A stretch of 64,000 bases of DNA from NCBI GenBank assembly GCA_017302835.1, contig JAFLCC010000010.1, positions 62,001-126,000 of the forward strand, written 5' to 3'. Source of the stretch: Deltaproteobacteria bacterium. GTDB lineage: Bacteria > Bdellovibrionota > Bdellovibrionia > Bdellovibrionales > Bdellovibrionaceae. Under the pieces are notes generated by a model. It made no database searches and had not been told where the DNA came from. It saw only the letters and a program-made list of their open reading frames with translations. How positions within the stretch are numbered: position 1 is the first letter of the stretch; each line of letters begins with the position of its first letter. Shown piece by piece: positions 55,434 through 64,000 of the stretch. The position numbers and the translations under genes are program-made.

Positions 55434-56361
55434 AAATTGACTCAGTAATTTTGTGAGCCCATTCCATTGATTTTAACCCATCTAAAACCGTAATTTTTGG
55501 TTTTTCCAGACCCAAAACACAATTTATAAAATGATTTGTTTCTTCCTGAAGGGCATCCACTTTATTTACCTGTAGATGTTGATTTAAAACCAAATCATCT
55601 GGGCTTGTTGGTTTCTGATTCTTTACCTGAATTTCAATTTCTAAATTCGCAGTATTCGCATTTAAAATTTTATCAGCTCCATAAACTTTGATATTTCTAT
55701 TTATTTTTGAACTCACTCGACTGACTGAAATGGTTGCTGTTTTCCCATTTTGCATTTTAAAACTTCCAGCAACTGAATCCAATTCTTTAGAAACTAAACT
55801 AGCACCGGAAACAAAATAATCCTTTACATCCGATTCTAATAAATAGAACAGTAAATCAATATCATGAATCATCAGATCATACACAACAGAGACATCAGAG
55901 CCCCTTGATTTAAACGTGCTCCATCGAGTTAGCTCGATATGATAGGTTTTCTCATTCATCTGGCTTTTAAGTTCTAAAATTGCCGGATTAAATCTTTCAA
56001 TATGACCTAAAGTTAATAAGGTTTTTGTTTTTTGTTGAATTTCAAATAGTTTTTGTGCCTGTTCTAAAGTGGCCGTCATGGGTTTCTCAAGATTCGTTGG
56101 AATACCCGCACTCAAAAACAGAGAAGCCAATTCAAAGTGATAGGTCGTTGAAGCCGCAATCGTTACCAAATCGACCTTTCCAATTAATTCCTTTGGATCG
56201 GAATAAAAGGGAACACCCAACTCCTTCGATCTTTGTTTTGCCAAGTCCAAGTTGGAATCACAAACACCCACAAGTTCAGATTGAGAATTGTTCTTATATT
56301 TTTGAGCATGAAAATGACCAAGATACCCAACACCAACAACAGCAGCCCTTAATTTTTTCAT
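55423..56361 (-). CDS. Gfo/Idh/MocA-family oxidoreductase, possible GnnA
   Basis: 312-aa NAD(P)-dependent oxidoreductase: Rossmann motif VVGVGYLGHFHAQKY, EKPMT and the HDIDLLFYLL block. In some bacteria a Gfo/Idh member (GnnA) sits in the lpx cluster and oxidises UDP-GlcNAc at C3 for GlcN3N-type lipid A. Bdellovibrio lipid A is reported to contain 2,3-diamino-2,3-dideoxyglucose, so GnnA activity would fit. GnnB is not in this window, and other sugar oxidoreductions are possible. A 67-bp gap separates it from lpxA upstream. Confidence 0.8.
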   Translation of the reverse strand: MKKLRAAVVGVGYLGHFHAQKYKNNSQSELVGVCDSNLDLAKQRSKELGVPFYSDPKELIGKVDLVTIAASTTYHFELASLFLSAGIPTNLEKPMTATLEQAQKLFEIQQKTKTLLTLGHIERFNPAILELKSQMNEKTYHIELTRWSTFKSRGSDVSVVYDLMIHDIDLLFYLLESDVKDYFVSGASLVSKELDSVAGSFKMQNGKTATISVSRVSSKINRNIKVYGADKILNANTANLEIEIQVKNQKPTSPDDLVLNQHLQVNKVDALQEETNHFINCVLGLEKPKITVLDGLKSMEWAHKITESIYGK

Positions 56362-56428
56362 TAATAAAATCCTTTTCCCTCAACAAGGCTTTTCATTTCT
56401 ATTTCAGTTTATTTCAAAGCACTTCAGT

Positions 56429-57250
56429 TTATTCCATTTCATTTTCAACGGAAGAAGCTTTTCCTCGTGAAATGGCAATTCCTCGTTTAGAAGATCTAAT
56501 GAATTGAACAAGATAACTTATGTTTTCAGAAGGAATACATTCCATGGAAATTTTACTTAATGCCTCTTCAACTGTGCCCGTACCCATTACCAAAATACGG
56601 ATAGCCTTATGAACATTTTGAACTTCCTCTTTTGAAAAACCTTTCCTAGCTAATCCCACCTTATTAGTGGCCCTGATCAAGGCATAGGTTCCTTGCGCAC
56701 GACTGAACGGAAGAATGTCCTTATTAACCACAGAGCTACCAGCTATAAAGGCATTCTTTCCAACTCTTGTAAATTGATTAAAAGCACAAATCCCACCAAT
56801 CACAACATTGTCTTCAATAATACAATGCCCTCCCATGTGAGAATCATTTGCCACGATCACATTATTTCCGATTTTACAATCATGTCCCACATGGGTGTAG
56901 GCCATAAAGTAACAATTATTCCCAATCTCCGTTTTTCCATCACCCTTGCTCGTTGCTAAGTTGACAGTGGAAAATTCTCTAAAGGTATTATTATTCCCAA
57001 TAATTAATCGTGTGGGTTCAGATTTGTAAGTCACATCTTGAGGTGGCCCCCCAATTACAGCCCCCGGCATGATATGATTATTTTCTCCAATATCCAAGAT
57101 TCCATACCTTGAACCAACGGTGGCATGACCCTCGATAAATGTTCCCTTACCTATTTTAATTTTTCCCTGAAGCAAGCAATAGGGGCCAATTTCGACATCA
57201 GGGCCAATTTCAACCTCAGGAGAAATAACACTTGAAGGATGAATTTTCAT
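56429..57250 (-). CDS. lpxA: UDP-N-acetylglucosamine acyltransferase
   Basis: 273-aa left-handed beta-helix enzyme with hexapeptide repeats throughout the first 190 residues. Markers include GGPPQDVTYK, FREFSTVNLAT, YTHVGHDC (catalytic His) and GGHCIIEDNVVIGG, then the helical C-terminal domain. It transfers an acyl chain to UDP-GlcNAc or UDP-GlcNAc3N. lpxD and fabZ, which often precede lpxA, are absent here. It starts 8 bp after the skp gene. Confidence 0.95.
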   Translation of the reverse strand: MKIHPSSVISPEVEIGPDVEIGPYCLLQGKIKIGKGTFIEGHATVGSRYGILDIGENNHIMPGAVIGGPPQDVTYKSEPTRLIIGNNNTFREFSTVNLATSKGDGKTEIGNNCYFMAYTHVGHDCKIGNNVIVANDSHMGGHCIIEDNVVIGGICAFNQFTRVGKNAFIAGSSVVNKDILPFSRAQGTYALIRATNKVGLARKGFSKEEVQNVHKAIRILVMGTGTVEEALSKISMECIPSENISYLVQFIRSSKRGIAISRGKASSVENEME

Positions 57251-57258
57251 ATAACTAA

Positions 57259-57765
57259 CTATTTTTCTTTTTCAAAAGCTTTAACAACTTCATCTGTCAG
57301 ATCATGGGAACTATCTATATATAAAACCATGGCTGTATTTTCAATAACGGCAGAATAACCTTTTTCTTTAGAAATTTTTTCGATTGTTTTTCTCATTTTT
57401 TCCAAAATAGGCTGAGTTAATTCTTGCTCTTTCTTCTGAATCTCTGATTGATTTTTTCCAACCACCTGTTGAAATTTCATCATCTCTTCACGAAACTCTT
57501 CTTGTTTCTTTATTAAGACCTCTTCGGAAAGAACACTTTTTTTCTTTTCAATATCCTCTTGCATCTTTTTCAAATCAGCTTCTTTTTTTTGTAATTCTTT
57601 TTTCTTTTTTTCAAAATCAGACTCTAATTCCGTTTTTGCTTTTTTCCCAGCCGCTGTTGCTTGAATTGCTTTTTGCATATTTACAACACCTAGCTTGAAC
57701 TCAGCAGAAAAAGAAACCGAAGCGATATACAACAAACCAACTAACAATTTAGAATTAAAAGTCAT
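57259..57765 (-). CDS. OmpH/Skp-family periplasmic chaperone
   Basis: 168-aa protein starting at MTFNSKLLVGLLYIASVSFSA after AGGAGAAATT; the open frame continues 45 bp upstream. Signal peptide, then FKLGVVNMQKAIQATAAGKK and a long coiled coil rich in Lys/Glu/Gln (about 45-130), ending in a globular C-terminus (GYSAVIENTAMVLYID). Skp holds outer-membrane proteins en route to BamA. It lies between bamA (84 bp) and lpxA (8 bp). Confidence 0.85.
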   Translation of the reverse strand: MTFNSKLLVGLLYIASVSFSAEFKLGVVNMQKAIQATAAGKKAKTELESDFEKKKKELQKKEADLKKMQEDIEKKKSVLSEEVLIKKQEEFREEMMKFQQVVGKNQSEIQKKEQELTQPILEKMRKTIEKISKEKGYSAVIENTAMVLYIDSSHDLTDEVVKAFEKEK

Positions 57766-57849
57766 AATTTCTCCTAAAATTAATAATCTTCTTAAAAATT
57801 GAAAACACACTAGCGGAATAATAACGACATTCTAAATAAAAGTCGACTC

Positions 57850-60288
57850 TTAAAATGGAGCGCCAATAGAAAACTCAAAAACGACGGCCTCATGCCAATA
57901 AGTATCTCTATTTAAAGGGAAACCCCACTCAAATCTTAAGGGACCAATAGGAGAAAACCAGCGAATACCAAAACCAGTATCTGCGAAAAAGTTTCCTTCA
58001 GTTATCACATCATTCGCCTGACCTACATCGTAAAAAGTCACTCCATACATTTGGGCTTCTCGAATTAAAGGAAACATCAATTCACCTTGATATATCAATT
58101 GCTGAGAACCGCCATAAAATCTCTTAGCTTTTTCATCTAAATCGACAGTTTCACCCTTGTCTTGAAGCTCTTTTTTAGCTTTTTGAGAAACAACTTGCTT
58201 ACCTACTCGAGGGTAACGGTAACCTCTTAAACTGTAGGGACCTCCAAGCAAATACAATTCATTAAAAGGAGGATTACGGGTCGGATCTGTGGACTCGATC
58301 CGAGCGTAACTAATGGAATTACGAAAAACAACATCCCAAAAAAGATTCTTAAAAAATTTAAAATCTGTATTGGCTTTATAATATCTTAAATTTCCACCAA
58401 AAGGCCCAGTTACCGAATAGCCAAGCCTTGCATGAATCCCCTTGGAGGGCTTAAACCGATCGTTTCGAGTATCATAATCTAAACTCAAACCCAACAAACC
58501 AGCATCCCCTTCTGCCGTGTTCAATGGGAATAAATCAAAATCAGTAACCACAACATCATTCACTTTAGCTGCAAACAATCTGGTAGCTGAATAAGTGTAA
58601 CTCGCATTAAATCTCAAGTAATCCCCCAAGGGATGTCCAAGGAAAATAGACCCACCCGTTTTGGTTTCGTCATAATCAGCACGTCCAGAATTTTCACTCC
58701 TAAAAACACGAAACCCCAGGGACCAAATGGAGTCACGAAAGTAAGGCTCAGTGAAAGAAACATCATACATGGAATAATTCTTTGCCAAGTTCAAACTCAC
58801 ACCCAAGTTTTGGCCACGCCCCAAAAAGTTTGTCTGCTGTACACTACCCTGTAAAGTAAATCCCTGAGAGCTTCCATAGCCAGCACCTACTTGAATTTGC
58901 CCGGTGTTTCTTTCTTTGATCACGACATCAATATTCATGATATCTAGTTTGTCTGGCGGAGTCGACGTTTTAAAATTCACCTCATCAAAAAAACCTAATC
59001 TTTGAATGTTTTCAAGAGACTGTCGTCGACGAGTCTCATTGTACAATTCCCCTTCGAGAATTTTCATTTCTCTTCTGAGAACTTTATCCCTGGTTTTAGA
59101 ATTACCAACAATTTGAATGCGTCCGAAATAGACCTTGTTTCCCTTATCAAATTCAAAAACCAAATCAACTTTTCTTTCTTTTTCTTTCACTTTCCACTGT
59201 GGATTCACATTCGCAAAGGCATAGCCAAGATCTCCATATTTAGCTTGCAAATCGACCAGATCCTTTTGAAGAACATCGTAGGCAAAAATTTTATTTTCAT
59301 CCAACTTGATTGTTTCTAACAGTTCATCTCTGGAAAATAAAACATCCCCAGAAAAATCAATCTCACCCACTTCAAATTGCTCACCTTCTTCAATATGAAT
59401 AGTGATATAGATCCCTTTTTTATCAGGAGTAACGGTGACCTGAGGACGATCAATTTTGGCCTGAATATATCCCTGATTAAAGTAAATAAATCGTATACCT
59501 TGTATCCAACGTTCAAACATATCTTGCTTAAACTGGCCAGAACCAGATAACCCAGTGAAAAAACCTTCTTCTGAAATAAGTTGATCAATGATCAAAGCAG
59601 AGTCAGAGAGCTTCTTGTTTCCTAAAAAAGTAATTTTCTTTACCTTGACACGGTCGTTTTGTTTAAGGTTTATTTTTAACTTTACTGTCTCATTTTTGAC
59701 AAGGTCTTCAGTTTTAATATCAATTTTTGCAAGAAAGAACCCTTTATCTTCGAAATATTTTTGAATCTTTTCCTGGCCTTCTTTAAGTTTGGCCATATTT
59801 AAGATCTCGAATTCCTTCACCCCTAGAGCTTCTTGAAGTTCTTCCTTTTTAACATCTTCTGATATACCCTCCCAGCTGATTTCAGCAATGGAAGGCTTTT
59901 CAAAAACTTTATATTTTAAAACAAAACCATCTGCAATTTCTGTTTTGTTAACTTCAACATTGAAGAAAAAACCTGATTTAAATAATTGGGTCACATCTTC
60001 TCTTAAGTTTTCCCTTAATTCTTCTTTTGAGTAGGATTGACCCACTTTAAGCTTAATTCGGTTGAGAATAGCATCCTTTTCAATTTTTCGTTGCCCCTCA
60101 ATTTGAATGTCTCTTAAAAAAGATTTCTGAGTAAGTAATGGGACCTCTTCTTTATTCTTAATTTTAGATTGAGATATTTTTTTTGCAAGAGTCTTTGGCG
60201 TTGTTTTCTCTTTAGAAAAAGATGCAGAAAAGCCAAATATAAATCCAAGAACTATTATTACTTTTAATCTTTGATAACCACATAGCAT
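57850..60288 (-). CDS. bamA: Outer-membrane protein assembly factor BamA
   Basis: 812-aa protein taking the ATG at 60288, which gives a good signal peptide; an in-frame GTG at 60324 would add 12 residues. Five POTRA domains (about 60-430), then a 16-strand barrel (IQVGAGYGSSQGFTLQGSV to the end), with the VRGY-type element LRGYRYPR and a C-terminal Phe (FSIGAPF). It inserts proteins into the outer membrane. It is directly followed by the skp gene. Neither start has a strong ribosome site. Confidence 0.94.
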   Translation of the reverse strand: MLCGYQRLKVIIVLGFIFGFSASFSKEKTTPKTLAKKISQSKIKNKEEVPLLTQKSFLRDIQIEGQRKIEKDAILNRIKLKVGQSYSKEELRENLREDVTQLFKSGFFFNVEVNKTEIADGFVLKYKVFEKPSIAEISWEGISEDVKKEELQEALGVKEFEILNMAKLKEGQEKIQKYFEDKGFFLAKIDIKTEDLVKNETVKLKINLKQNDRVKVKKITFLGNKKLSDSALIIDQLISEEGFFTGLSGSGQFKQDMFERWIQGIRFIYFNQGYIQAKIDRPQVTVTPDKKGIYITIHIEEGEQFEVGEIDFSGDVLFSRDELLETIKLDENKIFAYDVLQKDLVDLQAKYGDLGYAFANVNPQWKVKEKERKVDLVFEFDKGNKVYFGRIQIVGNSKTRDKVLRREMKILEGELYNETRRRQSLENIQRLGFFDEVNFKTSTPPDKLDIMNIDVVIKERNTGQIQVGAGYGSSQGFTLQGSVQQTNFLGRGQNLGVSLNLAKNYSMYDVSFTEPYFRDSIWSLGFRVFRSENSGRADYDETKTGGSIFLGHPLGDYLRFNASYTYSATRLFAAKVNDVVVTDFDLFPLNTAEGDAGLLGLSLDYDTRNDRFKPSKGIHARLGYSVTGPFGGNLRYYKANTDFKFFKNLFWDVVFRNSISYARIESTDPTRNPPFNELYLLGGPYSLRGYRYPRVGKQVVSQKAKKELQDKGETVDLDEKAKRFYGGSQQLIYQGELMFPLIREAQMYGVTFYDVGQANDVITEGNFFADTGFGIRWFSPIGPLRFEWGFPLNRDTYWHEAVVFEFSIGAPF

Positions 60289-60351
60289 GATTGAAAGAAT
60301 ATTATCTTTTACAAGATGACTCACAACTAAAAAAGCAGTGTGTTAGGGCCC

Positions 60352-61026
60352 TTAATTCCAGTTTCCATCTTTCAAATGCATCACTCTAGGAAATTTTTGT
60401 GCAAAGTGGAGATCATGTGTGACAACCACTAAAGTAATTTTTAATTGCTCTCTGATAAGAAAAAATAATTCTTGAATCTTTCGACTATTGATGGAGTCTA
60501 GATTTCCCGTTGGTTCGTCGGCAAAAATAATTTTGGGATGGCGGATAAGCGCCCTAGCAATGGCAGCCCTTTGCAATTCACCACCAGACAATTGATTTGG
60601 ATAATGGTCCATGCGATCCCCCAATCCAAGCATATTTAAAATCTCTTTGGCATAGTTTGCAGCTTTTATCATATTTTGATTTGCAATACGACAAGGCAAT
60701 AGAACATTTTCAATAGCTGTCAATTCCCTTAGCAAATGATGGAACTGAAAAACAAAACCCATAGTTTGATTTCGGAACAAAGAAACCTCTTCATCTGATA
60801 AATCAAAAAGATTTTTTTCCTGATAAATAAGCTCTCCGCTATTGGGCTTGTCCAAAGTTCCCAATATTTGCAGCAAAGTTGATTTTCCCGAACCACTACT
60901 TCCTACGATCCCTATGGCATCCCCAACTTTGATATCTAAATTAACTCCTTTTAAAATCTCTAATTCGCTGGAACCTTGTTGATAACTTTTATAGATATTT
61001 TCTGCTGACAATAAATTACTACCCAT
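60352..61026 (-). CDS. lolD: Lipoprotein-releasing ABC ATPase
   Basis: 224-aa ATPase of the LolD/MacB group. Walker A GSSGSGKST, Q-loop FVFQFHHLL, signature LSGGELQRAAIARAL, Walker B IIFADEPTGNLD, and H-loop VVTHD are all present. It powers release of lipoproteins from the inner membrane with LolC/E. It overlaps the permease gene upstream by 8 bp and precedes bamA by 27 to 63 bp. Confidence 0.93.
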   Translation of the reverse strand: MGSNLLSAENIYKSYQQGSSELEILKGVNLDIKVGDAIGIVGSSGSGKSTLLQILGTLDKPNSGELIYQEKNLFDLSDEEVSLFRNQTMGFVFQFHHLLRELTAIENVLLPCRIANQNMIKAANYAKEILNMLGLGDRMDHYPNQLSGGELQRAAIARALIRHPKIIFADEPTGNLDSINSRKIQELFFLIREQLKITLVVVTHDLHFAQKFPRVMHLKDGNWN

Positions 61027-62251
61027 ACCTTAAACCCTCGACGACTGTTAACCTTGAGCTTCTATACGCTGGCGCTAAGGTTGCTAAATAGCAAATGATT
61101 AAAGTCGCAATGCCAATAGCACTCAGGTCCAACCATCTTATTTCAATAACAATATTATCAATTTTATAAACAGAGCCAGGAATTAAATCAAAAATCCTTT
61201 GCCCCCACATAAACAACTGACACAAGATTAAACCGAGCACATTACCTAATACAAAACCAAAGGTGCCAAGAAACAACCCTTGCAATGTAAAAATATGCAA
61301 CACTTGCTTTTGCGAAACGCCTAAAGTTTTGAGAATAGCAATGTCATTATTTCTTTGAATAACACCCACATAAAGCGTCGAAGAAATATTAAAAGCTGCG
61401 ACAATAACGATAATTAAAACAACAAGAAAAATAACAACCCTTTCAATTACCACGGCATCAAAAAGATTTTCATTCACGTCTTTCCAGTCTCGAATCCAAA
61501 ACTCAGGCCCTAATTTTTTTGCTAAATGAAAAGCAGTTTCTCTGGCTCTGTCCAAGTCATAGGTCTTAATTAATAATCCCGTATAACGGTTGCCCACTAA
61601 TGCCACCTTTTGCGCTTCCTGGATATCAACAATGATGGATCGTTCATTCCATTCATGTTTCCCTAAATCTAAAATGGCTGAAATTCTAAATTCACCCATT
61701 TGCCTCTTAAAAACCCCTGGATTAAAATTATCCGTTATTGGAACAACAATTTTAAAGACATCACCAACCTTAAAATTCATTCTTTTCGCAATGCCTTTAC
61801 CTATGAAAGCACCAGGAAAACCATTTTTTTCAGAAAGAGAATTCTCGCCGTTAATAATTCTAGATTTTATATTTAAGACCTCATTATATTTATCTTTATC
61901 GACCCCTTGAACTAAGACGCCAGAAATTTGTCCCTGATTTGCTAACACCGCTTCTAAATATAAAAACCTTGTAGTGACTTTTATTTGCGGTTCTAGACTC
62001 ATTAAACTTGCTTCAAATTCTTGCCAATTTGGATTTGACTTAGGTCGTTCTATAACCTGAATATCCCCAGTTACATCTGACATGGTTTTTTTCAAGGTGG
62101 ACTCAAAACCACTCATCACGGCCATTGAAACAAAAAGACAGGCAACACCCAGAATAAGACCCAATAAACTTAAAGGAGTTGAACCTCCAAAAAGTGCTTT
62201 TTTTGTGAATAGTAATTTCCAAGCAATATAAAATATATTTTTATTAAACAT
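61019..62251 (-). CDS. Lipoprotein-releasing ABC permease (LolC/LolE)
   Basis: 410-aa permease with an N-terminal membrane segment (about 20-45), a MacB-like periplasmic domain (about 45-265), and three FtsX-type membrane segments to the end. IAWKLLFTKK at the start and NNDIAILKTLGVSQKQVL are typical of LolC/E. Only one such gene is found, consistent with a homodimeric LolF-like form. It overlaps prfB upstream by 8 bp and lolD by 8 bp. Confidence 0.88.
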   Translation of the reverse strand: MFNKNIFYIAWKLLFTKKALFGGSTPLSLLGLILGVACLFVSMAVMSGFESTLKKTMSDVTGDIQVIERPKSNPNWQEFEASLMSLEPQIKVTTRFLYLEAVLANQGQISGVLVQGVDKDKYNEVLNIKSRIINGENSLSEKNGFPGAFIGKGIAKRMNFKVGDVFKIVVPITDNFNPGVFKRQMGEFRISAILDLGKHEWNERSIIVDIQEAQKVALVGNRYTGLLIKTYDLDRARETAFHLAKKLGPEFWIRDWKDVNENLFDAVVIERVVIFLVVLIIVIVAAFNISSTLYVGVIQRNNDIAILKTLGVSQKQVLHIFTLQGLFLGTFGFVLGNVLGLILCQLFMWGQRIFDLIPGSVYKIDNIVIEIRWLDLSAIGIATLIICYLATLAPAYRSSRLTVVEGLRYG

Positions 62252-63369
62252 TTGAATTCTGCATTGTGGATTTTAAATAGGCCATAATAAATTCTTCAAG
62301 GTCTCCATCCATAACATCCTGAACTTGGCTTGTTTCATGGTCCGTACGATGATCTTTGACGAGCTGATAAGGATGCATCACATAGGATCTTATTTGCGAA
62401 CCCCACTCGACGGCTTTCTTCTGGGAATTCATTTCATCTTTCTCTTTATTCCTTTTTTCTAATTCTTTCTCGTACAGTTGAGCCTTTAACATTTTTAATG
62501 CTTTTTCGCGATTTTGAATTTGTGATCTTTGCGTTTGACATTGAACAATGATTCCGGAAGGCAAGTGATACATTCTGACTGCAGAATCTGTTCTATTAAC
62601 GTGCTGCCCACCAGCCCCACTGGATCGAAATGTTTCAACTTTTAAATCATCCGGCTTAACTTCAATTTCTATACTGTCGTCTACTTCCGCCCATGCAAAA
62701 ACAGATGCGAAAGAAGTATGCCTTCTTGCATTGCTATCAAAAGGTGAAATTCGAACCAAGCGATGAACTCCACTTTCTGCTTTTAAATACCCATAAGCAT
62801 AGGGACCCTCAATAAGAATCGTGCAGGATTTAACACCCGCCTCATCTCCATCATTACGATCGATAAGTTCATACCGGTAGCCTTTTTTATCACAAAATTT
62901 CATATACATTCTGAGCAACATTTCCGCCCAATCACAGGACTCAGTGCCACCAGCTCCTGAGTTTATTGACAAATAGGTGTTATTTGGATCTAACTCTCCA
63001 TTTAGAACCCTTTTTAATTCTAAAGATTTTCCAAGCTCTTCGATTATTTTTAATTCCTGTTTAACTTCTTTAAAAGTGCCCTCATCTTGTTCTTCGACGG
63101 CCATTTCTAAGAGAACTTTGGCATCTTCGAGCCTTTTGTAAAAAGAGTCCCACTCTTCAATGGATTTAATTAAAAAGGATTTCTCTTTATTAAGTTTTTG
63201 CATTTCCAGAGGCTTTTCCCAAATAGCAGGATTTTCTGAGGACATAACGACCTCTTCCAAACGCTTTTTCTTCGCGTCCAGGTCAAAGATACCCCCTGAT
63301 CTCTTTTGATAAAACATCCAAACTACTCATTTTTCGATTCACATCACTCAGCTCTGCGACTAAAGACAT
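62244..63369 (-). CDS. prfB: Peptide chain release factor 2, with +1 programmed frameshift
   Basis: RF2, about 374 aa after recoding. Translation begins at ATG 63369 (MSLVAELSDVNRKM), runs 28 codons to RGYL and an in-frame TGA at 63283-63285, then shifts +1 to read DLDAKKKRLEEVV from 63284 to the stop at 62244. The site reads AGGGGGTATCTTTGAC, with a Shine-Dalgarno-like AGGGGG before CTTTGAC as in E. coli prfB. GGQ is in SGAGGQHVNRTDSAV, and the stop-recognition SPF motif in ISPFDSNARRHTSFASVF. It is the second gene of the envelope operon, 4 bp after ybeY. Confidence 0.95.
63282..63297 (-). promoter_or_regulatory. prfB +1 frameshift recoding site
   Basis: On the minus strand this reads AGGGGGTATCTTTGAC. 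The internal Shine-Dalgarno-like element lies three bases before the CTT-TGA-C slip site, the same sequence as the E. coli autoregulatory site. Low RF2 promotes the frameshift and restores RF2. Confidence 0.95.
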
Positions 63370-63373
63370 GGCA

Positions 63374-64000
63374 TTAAGTCCTTTTCTTTTTGTCTGATTT
63401 GGGTTTGGATTTGGGTTTGGGTTTGGGTTTGAATTTGGATTTGGACTTGGCTATGGGTTTGGCTTTCGTTTTGGAATGAGTTTTAGAATTCAGCTTTTCA
63501 TTTGCTTTTGCTTTTTCCTTCGGTTTTACTTTAGGCGCCCCTTTTGCCTCAACATTCACATTATCCCTGTCGCTTTTTTTATTTGTTTTCTCGATTGTTT
63601 TTATATTCTTTTTTGGACTCCTTATGATTTCAAAAACATCATCTTGAATTCCCATCATTAAAGTTTCGTTTTCTTTACTCTTTTCATGATCATAACCAAG
63701 TAAATGTAAAACTCCATGTAGGAGCGTGTAACCGAACTCATCTTCACGACTGAGTCCATGTTCAGCAGCCTGTCTTGTAATAACCTGAGGACATAGAACC
63801 AATTCACCAAGTGAATCTGGATCTTCAGAATCAAAACTTAAAATATCTGTCGGATAATCTTTACAACGGTAATTCCAATTTAGCTTTTTGGCATCATTTT
63901 CATTTAAAAAAACCAAACCTACTTCTTTGCCTTTTTTATCAATAGAAAGAACATTTTTCTTTAAAAGTTCGATCGTTATGTCTTTGACCCACTTTAATAA
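63374..64000 (-). CDS. ybeY: Endoribonuclease YbeY, partial at window edge, with Lys/Pro-rich tail
   Basis: Open frame of 209 codons to the right edge, with the start outside. The body has the YbeY pattern YPTDILSFDSED and the zinc site HGVLHLLGYDH (H-x3-H-x5-H). YbeY matures 16S rRNA and supports 70S quality control. Unlike usual YbeY (about 150 aa), the protein continues for some 80 residues of Lys/Pro/Ser-rich low-complexity sequence coded by hexamer repeats (63398-63466). It ends with TAA just 4 bp before the prfB start. A TTG at 63916 is not the true start since the homology continues upstream. Confidence 0.88.
   Translation of the reverse strand, partial: LLKWVKDITIELLKKNVLSIDKKGKEVGLVFLNENDAKKLNWNYRCKDYPTDILSFDSEDPDSLGELVLCPQVITRQAAEHGLSREDEFGYTLLHGVLHLLGYDHEKSKENETLMMGIQDDVFEIIRSPKKNIKTIEKTNKKSDRDNVNVEAKGAPKVKPKEKAKANEKLNSKTHSKTKAKPIAKSKSKFKPKPKPKSKPKSDKKKRT
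63398..63466. repeat. Degenerate hexanucleotide repeat in the ybeY 3' region
   Basis: About eleven imperfect copies of GGGTTT/GGATTT on the plus strand, reading as Lys-Pro and Ser-Lys pairs in the YbeY tail on the minus strand. This pattern can change copy number by slippage without shifting frame. Confidence 0.75.

Noticed and set aside
63317-63370. prfB as a separate ORF starting at 63317
   Set aside because: The first codons (MFYQKRSGGIF) are out-of-frame sequence; the real start is 63369 with +1 recoding at 63283-63285.
63398-63466. Telomere-like TTTGGG repeats
   Set aside because: They are coding hexamers of the YbeY tail, imperfect and within a reading frame; not a chromosome end.
1-64000. 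tRNA, rRNA, CRISPR array and prophage
   Set aside because: No cloverleaf, rRNA segment, regular spaced repeats or phage structural genes were seen; the largest non-coding gap is about 210 bp.

Overview
This 64 kb window is AT-rich, gene-dense chromosomal DNA from a Gram-negative bacterium. LpxA/LpxB/LpxK/LpxL, BamA, a Skp-like chaperone, a Lol exporter and many lipoprotein signal peptides imply an LPS-bearing outer membrane. A TIGR02147/DUF4423-type protein, a lipoprotein with RCC1-like repeats, a deoxyhypusine-synthase-like enzyme, PilZ proteins and many secreted hydrolases and lytic enzymes point to a low-GC member of the Bdellovibrionota (Bdellovibrio-like). That placement is inferred from gene content; no rRNA or other phylogenetic marker was used. 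I saw no rRNA, tRNA, CRISPR array or prophage, and no gene-free gap longer than about 300 bases.

Layout. 1-8.4 kb: an oligopeptide-type ABC permease and a lytic transglycosylase, then radA, a glpK-pilZ-pilZ operon and a PlsC-like acyltransferase. 8.4-14.8 kb: a disturbed stretch with a Flp-type pilin, a possible hutI 3' relic with a hairpin, an RCC1-repeat lipoprotein gene broken by two frameshifts, a transposase fragment, a TIGR02147 protein and a methyltransferase. 14.8-25.7 kb: hutI, several secreted unknowns (one of 1157 aa with a possible degenerate Fic domain), a secreted phospholipase-D-family protein and a secreted EEP phosphodiesterase, and an RluA-type synthase. 25.8-36.6 kb: DedA, TatD, TcdA, a 124-bp MITE-like element in front of a deoxyhypusine-synthase-like gene, a protease/glycosyltransferase/hydrolase trio, and a response regulator. 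36.6-41.1 kb: a three-gene exopolysaccharide cluster resembling PgaC and PgaB plus an outer-membrane barrel.

From 41.1 kb to the right edge every gene is on the minus strand. First come three secreted proteins, two of them lysozyme-like. Next is a response regulator / GNAT acyltransferase / haem-oxygenase-like diiron enzyme / histidine kinase block. Then follow a ChrA transporter and NrdD/NrdG. Last is one long, tightly packed probable operon from ybeY through prfB (with the classical +1 recoding site), lolC/E, lolD, bamA, skp, lpxA, a Gfo/Idh/MocA oxidoreductase, lpxB, lpxK, an lpxL-like gene and a DUF3108 lipoprotein to bolA.

The candidates I consider most interesting are the regulator/acyltransferase/diiron-oxidase/kinase block (43.8-47.3 kb), which could be a self-contained small-molecule synthesis-and-sensing module; the MITE-like element with perfect 23-bp inverted repeats and 10-bp target duplication; the twice-frameshifted RCC1 lipoprotein with a T9 tract; the possible degenerate-Fic secreted protein; and the GnnA-like oxidoreductase inside the lipid A genes.
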